A stretch of 64,000 bases of DNA, taken from Thiothrix eikelboomii. Lineage in GTDB: Bacteria; Pseudomonadota; Gammaproteobacteria; Thiotrichales; Thiotrichaceae. The position numbers were made by a program, and so were the translations under genes. The notes under the pieces were generated by a model that worked only from the letters and a program-made list of their open reading frames with translations, had not been told where the DNA came from and ran no database searches. Below are positions 35,395 to 42,432 of the stretch, in pieces (position 1 is the first letter of the stretch; every line of letters begins with the position of its first letter). The DNA lies in NCBI RefSeq assembly GCF_900167255.1, contig NZ_FUYB01000016.1:1-64000 (forward strand), read 5' to 3'.

Positions 35395-36207
35395 ATGATT
35401 AATAATGATTATAACCGTAGCTTAAGTACTAGCTCACCCTTGCAGGCCAACAATGCGCGTCAACAAACGGCAACCAATGATAAAACTCATTTATTTTTGA
35501 ACAATGGGCTAGTTGATTCAAAAGAAGTAAACAACGGAATTATGACCTTAGTGCAACAACTACTGAGCCTGTTGCCAAAAGGTGGGCAGACGAGGCCAGA
35601 TCGTACTCCCACATTACAACTGACCAGTGAACAAGAAGCAGGTTTAAAAAATCTTTTAGGTTTTAGTAATGAAGCGATTAGTTTGAAGGTTTTAGATCGG
35701 CAGCGTGACAAAACTTTAAGCGCGGGTGATGTCGTTATCGTTTCAGGGGGTATCACTGGTGGTGAAATTACGCGCCATACCTTAACGCAAAAAGACATTG
35801 ATCAACTGAATGGCAAGACCGATTTACCCGCCGATTTCGTGGCTAGCCGTGCTAAATGGGATGCAGCCACTAGCGATGGGCAAACGGCCTCTTACACCGC
35901 ACAGTCGAGTTGTTTCTGCCCTGAAGACTACACCCGTCCTATGAATATTACTGAGCAGAATGGCAAGATTGTCGATGCGACTTATGCCGATACTGGCGAG
36001 GCTGTACCTAATTATATTCGTGATGGTTTATTAACCATGAACGAACGTTTTGACCAATTACAAGATGCTTATTTAAGTGGTGCTGAACGGATCGACGCGA
36101 CTTATGATCCTCAGTTAGGTTATCCCAGCTCGGTTTATATTGACCAAAGCTTTATGATGGCTGATGAAGAAATCAGCTATAACATCAAAGACTTAGAGTT
36201 GGGTTAA
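35395..36207 (+). CDS. DUF6174-like protein with disordered N-terminus (paralogue 1)
   Basis: 270 residues. The first 45 are polar and Asn/Ser/Thr/Gln-rich without a signal peptide. A central segment (75-140) has SEQEAGLKNLLGFSNEAISL and AGDVVIVSGGITGGEITRHT. The C-terminal 115 residues follow the DUF6174 pattern: KWDAAT, YTAQSSCFCPEDYTRP with a Cys-x-Cys, NGKIVDATYADTGEAVP, a helical segment and ERIDATYDPQLGYPSSVYID, then ADEEISYNIKDLEL. Function unknown. It is read divergently from the CHAT protease and followed after 49 bases by a paralogue, so both may be partners or substrates of that protease, which is inference. Confidence 0.72.
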   Translation: MINNDYNRSLSTSSPLQANNARQQTATNDKTHLFLNNGLVDSKEVNNGIMTLVQQLLSLLPKGGQTRPDRTPTLQLTSEQEAGLKNLLGFSNEAISLKVLDRQRDKTLSAGDVVIVSGGITGGEITRHTLTQKDIDQLNGKTDLPADFVASRAKWDAATSDGQTASYTAQSSCFCPEDYTRPMNITEQNGKIVDATYADTGEAVPNYIRDGLLTMNERFDQLQDAYLSGAERIDATYDPQLGYPSSVYIDQSFMMADEEISYNIKDLELG

Positions 36208-36256
36208 GGTTCGGTAGCCAGTCACCCAAATTAATTTTTTAAAGGAGAATAGACCT

Positions 36257-36970
36257 ATGGTAGTCGTATCGTTGCCACCTGTTTTACAGCCCTTATCGGC
36301 ACTCGCGAACCAAAATACAGCCGCAGTGCAAAACAATGCTGCAAATACGGGCTTTACGAATGCAACTACTAGCGCAAATAGTGCGAACTTAAGTAGCAGC
36401 TTATTCGATGGTCTAATTAATAAATTCAAAGCCAAAACCAGCTCTGCCCAACAAGCAAGCACTCCTGTGGCTAATCAAGTCAGCCAGTTAACGCAATTAT
36501 TGACCGGGCAAATTAATCAAACTGCCACTGCAGGGGCCACGAATAACGCAGGCGCTACAGATAATTTAGAGAATGATAATAATCTGACGACTAATGTCTC
36601 GATCAATGCTCTCAATGCTAATTTGGCTAAGTGGGAAGATTATTTAGCAGGAAATGATTATTCATTTACCCTAAAAGAGCGTAGTGCAGGCCAAACCCAA
36701 CCTGCTATTAAGGTCACTGTCAGCGATGGACAAGTGAGCAGTGCCACTTATGCTAATGGTACAGCTGTCAGTGCAGAGGTTTTAAGCTCCCTACCAACCA
36801 TTGAAGACATGTTTACCAATATCCGTCAAGCGGATGCAAATCATGAGCGAGTTGATGCCCTATACAACCCTCGACGGGGCTTTCCAGAGTTTATTCTCTT
36901 TGGTCATGATCGACAAACTAGCACTGATGACGTAAGTTACGTCCTCAATAATGTCAGCATCAATGCTTAA
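36257..36970 (+). CDS. DUF6174-like protein with disordered N-terminus (paralogue 2)
   Basis: 237 residues, with AAAGGAGA just upstream. The N-terminal 110 residues are Asn/Ala/Ser/Thr-rich with no signal peptide. The C-terminal domain parallels paralogue 1: KWEDYLAGNDYSFTLKE, KVTVSDGQVSSATYANGTAV, TIEDMFTNIRQADANHERVD, ALYNPRRGFPEFILFG and DDVSYVLNNVSI. It lacks the Cys-x-Cys of paralogue 1. Its stop TAA sits inside TTAA (36967-36970), which also encodes the stop of the convergent methyltransferase gene. Confidence 0.7.
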   Translation: MVVVSLPPVLQPLSALANQNTAAVQNNAANTGFTNATTSANSANLSSSLFDGLINKFKAKTSSAQQASTPVANQVSQLTQLLTGQINQTATAGATNNAGATDNLENDNNLTTNVSINALNANLAKWEDYLAGNDYSFTLKERSAGQTQPAIKVTVSDGQVSSATYANGTAVSAEVLSSLPTIEDMFTNIRQADANHERVDALYNPRRGFPEFILFGHDRQTSTDDVSYVLNNVSINA

Positions 36971-38070
36971 GCTACCTGACCTCTGACCTCAACCACATTG
37001 GGCTTCGTGCTGATGTGGTTGAGAAAATCAACCAAGGATAGTCCTAGCTCATAGCCCATATTAATAGGAACAGCATTACCAATCTGTTTATATTGTGAGG
37101 TTAATGGGCCTTTAAATTGCCAATCATCCGGGAAAGTCTGAATACGTGCATACTCACGCACGGTAAATGGTCTAGTTTCATCGGGATGGCATCTTTCAGT
37201 TTGTTTTTGAGCAGGCGCACACGTTAAAGTTAAGCAAGGCTCATCCCAATGCATGCGCCGCGCCATACCCGTTTTGCCACCACCTAAATAGAAACTTTTT
37301 TGCATATAAGTTTTTTGAACAGCCTCCGGTAAATCTCGCCAATACCCCCCTTGAGGAACTAATTTCATCACCTCAGCTTTCTTAGTAGGGTATTTTTGCC
37401 CATTAGACTCTGGAACATCGTTTTTATAAAGCTCACCTGCTTTTAAGGCATCTTTTAAGGTGTACATTTTTTGATAAGGCCTAGGCCAGTTAAATGTAGC
37501 CGAGTCGACTAAATCATTACGAATGCCAATTAAAATTAAACGCTCTCGTTTTTGGGGTACGCGATAAAAAATAGCCTTCATTAGATGCGGTGTTAACAAC
37601 GTATAGCCTAACTCTTCAATCACTGAACGAATATTTTCTAAGGTCCGGCCATTATCATGCGAGAGTAAACCTCGGACATTTTCTGCCATAAAGATTTTAG
37701 GATTCGAGGCTTTAACCGCACGAGCAAACTCAAAAAATAAAGTGCCACGTGCATCCTCAAACCCCATTTTTTTACCCGCATAACTAAAGGCTTGACAAGG
37801 AAAACCACCCGTCACTATATCAACTTGATTGTAATAAGGCGTGAAGTCTAATTGACTAATATCACCTTCTTGAATATTCCACTGTGGGCGATTAACTCGC
37901 AAAGTTGCGCAAGCATGCTTATCAATTTCATTAAGTAGCACGGTATCCAGCCCTGCACGCTCCAAGCCAATAGCAAGACCACCTGCACCAGCAAATAGCT
38001 CAATGGATTTATAGGGTTGGGATGGATTAATAATGCCTAACATATCCGCAACTTGAGCAACTGAATACAT
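36967..38070 (-). CDS. DNA cytosine-5 methyltransferase, apparently orphan
   Basis: Transfers methyl from SAM to C5 of cytosine in a specific site. Conserved motifs in order: I ELFAGAGGLAIGLERAG; IV GGFPCQAFSYAGK with the catalytic Cys; VI AENVRGL; VIII VPQKRERLILIGI; a variable target-recognition segment (about 200-290); IX RPFTVREYARIQTFPDDW; and X QIGNAVPINMGYELG. 367 residues. No restriction endonuclease, Vsr or helicase gene is adjacent. It lies 25 bases downstream of lutC on the same strand and could be read through from it. The recognition sequence cannot be read from motifs. Confidence 0.93.
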   Translation of the reverse strand: MYSVAQVADMLGIINPSQPYKSIELFAGAGGLAIGLERAGLDTVLLNEIDKHACATLRVNRPQWNIQEGDISQLDFTPYYNQVDIVTGGFPCQAFSYAGKKMGFEDARGTLFFEFARAVKASNPKIFMAENVRGLLSHDNGRTLENIRSVIEELGYTLLTPHLMKAIFYRVPQKRERLILIGIRNDLVDSATFNWPRPYQKMYTLKDALKAGELYKNDVPESNGQKYPTKKAEVMKLVPQGGYWRDLPEAVQKTYMQKSFYLGGGKTGMARRMHWDEPCLTLTCAPAQKQTERCHPDETRPFTVREYARIQTFPDDWQFKGPLTSQYKQIGNAVPINMGYELGLSLVDFLNHISTKPNVVEVRGQVA

Positions 38071-38095
38071 GAGTTAACCTTAAACAAGCTTGACT

Positions 38096-38743
38096 TCAAA
38101 CCAACACCACCACCAACTCCTTCGGCCCATGTACTCCATACGCCAGTACCTGTGCAATATCTGCTGACCTTGAAGGCCCTGAAATCAAAACTGCATTGGT
38201 CGGCATGCCTTGCTCTGCCCAAGCTTGTTGCTGTACTGCTTCAGCAAAAGTGCTAAATAACTTATCAGTCTCCAAAATCGCAATATGAATAGGAGGGACG
38301 AGAGACAATAAACGCGGCTCATCACCATTCGGCCAAAGCATCAGTGTTCCGGTTTCGGCAATCCCACCTAAAGTCGAGGTTAAGCCTGCATCAACTTCAT
38401 GAAATAACTCATGCTTCCAAGCTTCAATAGGGCGATCATAGTGTTTTAAAGTCGGAAAGCGTGTGGCATTTTGGCTAATCGCTTGCCCCCATTCCGTATT
38501 GGGGGAAAGTAATAGATGGTTTAAACCTTTGGCTTGGCAAATCTCAGCGAGCTTATCCAGCCAATGTTCACGATCCGATACATGCACTTCAGCACGTACT
38601 GCCTGCATACGCTCGGTAAAACGGCGAATGCGCTCTTCTTTGTCCCAAGCAAACCGACTTAAAGATTCACGAGCGCTCAGATCGACCACAGGGCGCTCAA
38701 CAGCTGTAAGGCGCTGAAAAATACGGGTACGGGCGTTACTCAT
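38096..38743 (-). CDS. lutC: Lactate utilization protein C (LUD domain)
   Basis: Subunit of the LutABC L-lactate oxidase complex. A single LUD domain (215 residues): AGLTSTLGGIAETGTLMLWP, LVPPIHIAILETDKLFSTFA and VLISGPSRSADIAQVLAYGVHGPKEL-type end with GVHGPKELVVVLV. It overlaps lutB by 8 bases, so translation is coupled. LutC has no cofactor motifs of its own; its exact part in the complex is not settled. Confidence 0.93.
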   Translation of the reverse strand: MSNARTRIFQRLTAVERPVVDLSARESLSRFAWDKEERIRRFTERMQAVRAEVHVSDREHWLDKLAEICQAKGLNHLLLSPNTEWGQAISQNATRFPTLKHYDRPIEAWKHELFHEVDAGLTSTLGGIAETGTLMLWPNGDEPRLLSLVPPIHIAILETDKLFSTFAEAVQQQAWAEQGMPTNAVLISGPSRSADIAQVLAYGVHGPKELVVVLV

Positions 38744-40151
38744 GATCGACTCCTAAGGCTTTAAGTTGTTGATGCAAAGTCTTGTCAGCCAGTTGGGGAG
38801 CAGTACGTACATTGGTCCAAGCACCCACCTTATTCGGGACTAAACCGCGCAATTGAGTAGCAACCGTGCCACCGAAGTTATACAGGCTCGGATGTGAGGC
38901 TGACCACGACCAACCTTGCCAAATCGCCGCTTCAAGGGGTTTCCGTTTAGTGCCTGCATCGAAAGTAGGGGTATGCTCAGTATCCTTGCGCACGCTGTCA
39001 TAACGCAGTCGATTGATAATATTTGGAATCGGAATACGTACTGGACAAACCTCACCGCAAGCACCGCATAAACTGGAAGCTTGAATCAATTCGCCATGTA
39101 CCTTTAAACCTTGTTTTTGTGGTTCTAAAATCGTCCCAATTGGCCCCGGATAGACCGTACCATAACTATGCCCACCAATACGCACATACACTGGGCAATG
39201 ATTAATGCAGGCACCACAGCGAATACACCGCAAAGTCGCTAATAGCTCAGGGTCAGAATAAATATTGGAGCGCCCATTATCGAGTAACACCAGATGGACT
39301 TCGGTGGGACCGTCTTTTTCATCAGCTTGGCGTGGTCCTGAGATCATATTGAAATACGTCGTAATGGGCTGCCCAGTCGCAGAACGCGGCAAAATGCTCA
39401 GCAAGGGTGGAATATCGCTGAGCTTTTCCACCACTTTTTCAATACCTGTCACCGCAATATGCACGGGAGGTACCGTGGTAGACATACGGCCATTGCCTTC
39501 ATTCTCGACTAAACACAGAGTTCCGGTTTCAGCGACTGCGAAATTTACACCGGATAAACCGACTGAAGCGGTATAAAACTTATCACGCAAAATGCGCCGT
39601 GCCGAAGCCGTCAATTCATCCACATTCTCGGTATAAGGAATATCAGGAAACTTGTCATGAAATAGCTGCGAAATCTGCTCTTTACTCTTATGAATCGCGG
39701 GCATAATGATATGCGAAGGTGTTTCGCCATCTAATTGAATAATGAATTCGCCCAAGTCCGATTCCAGCGCTTCAATCCCTTGTGCCTCCAGAAAATGGTT
39801 TAGCCCCATCTCCTCCGATACCATCGACTTACCCTTAATAATCGACTTAGCCTGATGCTTTTGCATAATGCTCAGCACGATTTGATTCGCTTCATCGGTG
39901 GTTTCTGCCCAATGTACCTGTACACCCTTGGCTGTGAGTTTGGCCTCGAGCTGCTCTAATAACTCAGGTAATTTACTCAAAGCATTTGCTCGAATGGCTT
40001 GAGCTTGGTGGCGTAGCGCTTGTAGGGCGGCATCATCTGGAAACTGATTGCGCCGATTGGTCATTAGAGTATCCATTGCCTTGCGGAAATGGGCGCGGAC
40101 TTCAGTTTTGCCGAGCGCTTTTTGGACATCAATACGAAATTCAGTGCTCAT
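38736..40151 (-). CDS. lutB: Lactate utilization iron-sulfur protein B
   Basis: Electron-transfer subunit of LutABC. The N-terminal LUD domain (about 60-300) has KGKSMVSEEMGLNHFLEAQG and SGVNFAVAETGTLCLVENEG. Two ferredoxin-type clusters follow, CIRCGACINHCPVY and CGACGEVCPVRIPIPNIINR, then a C-terminal LutB domain. 471 residues, the normal length. Coupled to lutA (4-base overlap) and lutC (8-base overlap). Confidence 0.96.
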   Translation of the reverse strand: MSTEFRIDVQKALGKTEVRAHFRKAMDTLMTNRRNQFPDDAALQALRHQAQAIRANALSKLPELLEQLEAKLTAKGVQVHWAETTDEANQIVLSIMQKHQAKSIIKGKSMVSEEMGLNHFLEAQGIEALESDLGEFIIQLDGETPSHIIMPAIHKSKEQISQLFHDKFPDIPYTENVDELTASARRILRDKFYTASVGLSGVNFAVAETGTLCLVENEGNGRMSTTVPPVHIAVTGIEKVVEKLSDIPPLLSILPRSATGQPITTYFNMISGPRQADEKDGPTEVHLVLLDNGRSNIYSDPELLATLRCIRCGACINHCPVYVRIGGHSYGTVYPGPIGTILEPQKQGLKVHGELIQASSLCGACGEVCPVRIPIPNIINRLRYDSVRKDTEHTPTFDAGTKRKPLEAAIWQGWSWSASHPSLYNFGGTVATQLRGLVPNKVGAWTNVRTAPQLADKTLHQQLKALGVDHE

Positions 40152-40915
40152 GACTTCATCTCCTCAGCAGCTTGAGTGCGATCCCATAAAAATTCAGCAA
40201 TATGCTGGGCTTTTGGAGCAGTTTTGCCTTCATGGTTGGCTTGATACGCAAATGCACCGCTAATATTCAGCAAACAACCGCAATCTTGACTGACTAATTG
40301 CGTCGCCCCCGTAGCACGAAGATGCAGAATTTTATCGGCAACCATTGCAGCGGAAATTTCGGGTTGTTTCACGGCAAAAGTACCGCCAAATCCACAACAT
40401 TCCGCTTTATAAGCTTGCTCTTTGACCTCTACCTTAGACAATTGCCCAAGTAACTGCTCAATCTTATCCGCGACGCCCATTTCACGGCGAGCCGAACACG
40501 AGGTATGTACAGCAACGGCTACAGGCTCGCCGAAGTCTTTTAAGTCGACCTGTAAGACATCGACCAAGAACTCCGTGAACTCATAAACACGATTGGCCAC
40601 CTGTAAGGCTTCAGCTTCGTCGGCTTCACCTTTGAATAATTCGGGATAATGTGTTTTCATCATCCCCGCACACGAACCAGAAGGAATCACAATCGGTAGG
40701 TCTTTTGGGAACAATTTAATTTGTGCACGTGCGACCTTGCGAGCCTCATCCCGATAACCCGAATTCCAAGCCGGTTGACCACAACAGGTTTGGGCTTGTG
40801 GATAGATGACTTTAACCCCTTCACGTTGCAAAAGCTGGACAGCGGATACGCCAGCTTGGGGATAAATGAGGTCGATCAGGCAAGTGCCGAAGAAATAAAT
40901 AGTGTCAGGCTTCAT
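40148..40915 (-). CDS. lutA: Lactate utilization protein A (CCG-domain)
   Basis: Two Cys-rich CCG domains that probably bind a special 4Fe-4S cluster as in heterodisulfide reductase HdrB. First repeat: FFGTCLIDLIYPQAG with QTCCGQPAWNSGY; second: HTSCSARREMGV with ECCGFGGTFAVKQPEISAAM. 255 residues. First of the lutABC block, 12 bases after the thioesterase-like gene. Confidence 0.95.
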   Translation of the reverse strand: MKPDTIYFFGTCLIDLIYPQAGVSAVQLLQREGVKVIYPQAQTCCGQPAWNSGYRDEARKVARAQIKLFPKDLPIVIPSGSCAGMMKTHYPELFKGEADEAEALQVANRVYEFTEFLVDVLQVDLKDFGEPVAVAVHTSCSARREMGVADKIEQLLGQLSKVEVKEQAYKAECCGFGGTFAVKQPEISAAMVADKILHLRATGATQLVSQDCGCLLNISGAFAYQANHEGKTAPKAQHIAEFLWDRTQAAEEMKS

Positions 40916-40927
40916 AGTTTGAGCCTC

Positions 40928-41476
40928 CTAAACAGAACGAGTGGTTGGCGAATCTGGCCAAGGTCTTAAAGTATCTGCTGCAATCCATGCACTGACCCAT
41001 TCGGGTAGCTCAGGCTGCCAATCGGTTTGGTTCATGACTTTTAAAATTGTCTGTGTGGGAAGGATTTTGCCTTGCTCAACCACAGCCGCCCGAATCAGCG
41101 CCGATGAATGCCAAACCTCACCAATTTGATGCGTTTGTAAAAAATAAAACCATTTATCATCATAGCCAAGTAAGCGGGTGTGTTGCTCATAGCGCTGAAA
41201 GGGTTTGAGGCGTTTGCGATATCGCACACTGCTGCCTGCAACCACAAACCCCCATTGATTACGCTTGACTTCCTTCCATAGACCCGTGCGTACCGAAAAG
41301 ACAAAACGACCAATATCAAACAGGGTTAAATGCCGCCCATTATTCATTTCCAGAAAAATATCGCAGTCAGTAAAGAGGCTGACGCGCATCGGTACAATAC
41401 AGGTTTCATGGAGCTGCAGGGGCGGCGCGTGGTGGGCTTTTTGTACTGCTAACCATAATCTGAAAATAGGAAACAT
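40928..41476 (-). CDS. THEM6-like thioesterase (4HBT_2 family)
   Basis: Hot-dog fold protein of 182 residues: DCDIFLEMNNGRHLTLFDIG is the family active-site block, followed by FVVAGSSVRYRKRLKPFQRY and LGYDDKWFYFLQTHQIG. Such proteins may hydrolyse acyl-CoA or acyl carrier thioesters. It lies between the regulator and lutA in the lactate operon, which is unusual. A link to lactate use is not obvious and it may simply share the transcript. Confidence 0.8.
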   Translation of the reverse strand: MFPIFRLWLAVQKAHHAPPLQLHETCIVPMRVSLFTDCDIFLEMNNGRHLTLFDIGRFVFSVRTGLWKEVKRNQWGFVVAGSSVRYRKRLKPFQRYEQHTRLLGYDDKWFYFLQTHQIGEVWHSSALIRAAVVEQGKILPTQTILKVMNQTDWQPELPEWVSAWIAADTLRPWPDSPTTRSV

Positions 41477-41503
41477 CAGTTTAGCCTCGTTAGCTTCTTG
41501 GAG

Positions 41504-42250
41504 TTAGCGGGATAGATGCCGTAATGAGCGCTGTTTACGTGCCTCATCCGCATCTATCATTTTTAAAGAGTCCTCGACAAATACTAAATGAGCTTCAGCA
41601 GCTTGGCGGGCGCGTTCAGGGTCACTGGCTAATATGGCATCCATTAACTCACGATGTTGCTGGCTCAAGGGTTCAAACACCCGTGCTTGAGTGTAGAGCT
41701 TATCTAGATTATGCGAAATGCTATTTTGCAATAGATCAAATAGGCTACGCATGACATGCAACAAGACAAGATTGTGTGAGGCCTCGACAATCGCCAGGTG
41801 AAAAGTAGCATCCGCCCGCGCTTCATTCATAGGATCGAGACTGCCATGTAGTTGCATCATGTTTTCATAGCAAGCTTGAATACTGGCTTTATCTTCATCG
41901 GTCGAGCGTAGTGCAGCATACCAAGCGGCATTACCCTCTAAAGCATGACGAATTTCCAAGACATCAAAACGATACTCTGGGTTCTCACGAAATAGTGTCA
42001 ACAGCGGATCAACAAAGCCGATGGGCTTGGTACTTAACACATAAGTACCACCACCGACCCGACTTTCCAACATACCTTTGCTAATTAATTGCTGAAGTGC
42101 TTCCCGCAAAGACGGCCGCGATACAGCTAACTGCGCGGCTAATTGACGCTCAGCGGGCAAGCGTGCCCCTAAAGCCCAATGCCCTTTGGCGAGTAGTTGC
42201 TCTAAATGCTCTGCGATTTGAACAGCTTTGCGTGGTTTGATGCTCGTCAT
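41504..42250 (-). CDS. lldR: FCD-type GntR regulator, LldR/PdhR-like
   Basis: Probable lactate-responsive repressor of both divergent transcripts. The winged helix (about 10-75) has LAKGHWALGARLPAERQLAA, VSRPSLREALQQLISKGMLE and SRVGGGTYV. The FCD effector domain (about 95-230) has VLEIRHALEGNAAWYAALRS, ADATFHLAIVEASHNLVLLH and QHRELMDAILASDPERARQA, including the Asp/His metal or carboxylate-binding positions. It is first in the lut transcript and faces the D-lactate dehydrogenase gene. Two palindromes matching the recognition pattern of this subfamily lie in between. Confidence 0.88.
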   Translation of the reverse strand: MTSIKPRKAVQIAEHLEQLLAKGHWALGARLPAERQLAAQLAVSRPSLREALQQLISKGMLESRVGGGTYVLSTKPIGFVDPLLTLFRENPEYRFDVLEIRHALEGNAAWYAALRSTDEDKASIQACYENMMQLHGSLDPMNEARADATFHLAIVEASHNLVLLHVMRSLFDLLQNSISHNLDKLYTQARVFEPLSQQHRELMDAILASDPERARQAAEAHLVFVEDSLKMIDADEARKQRSLRHLSR

Positions 42251-42260
42251 ATCGACTCAA

Positions 42261-42277
42261 AATTGGTAATACCAATT
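42261..42277. promoter_or_regulatory. Operator 1 for the LldR-like regulator
   Basis: AATTGGTAATACCAATT is an inverted repeat symmetric around the central base. It lies 11 bases before the regulator's start and fits the TGGT-n-ACCA core bound by PdhR/LldR-type FCD proteins. Position suggests autoregulation of the regulator-lut operon. Confidence 0.8.
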
Positions 42278-42369
42278 AAATATAAAACACTTTAACTATG
42301 CTATCAAGCTAAATTCACTTGCAAATAATGTATTATTGCTCAGATTTATGCTAAGTTGTATTTATAGCC

Positions 42370-42396
42370 CTAGTAATTGGTAATACCAATTACTAG
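42370..42396. promoter_or_regulatory. Operator 2 for the LldR-like regulator
   Basis: A 27-base palindrome with 13-base arms (CTAGTAATTGGTA at 42370-42382, TACCAATTACTAG at 42384-42396) contains the same ATTGGTAATACCAAT core as operator 1. It lies 37 bases before the D-lactate dehydrogenase start. The centres of the two sites are 114 bases apart, which would allow looping. Confidence 0.82.
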
Positions 42397-42432
42397 GCTA
42401 GATGATTCTACCTGCTAGCACGGATATAGATT

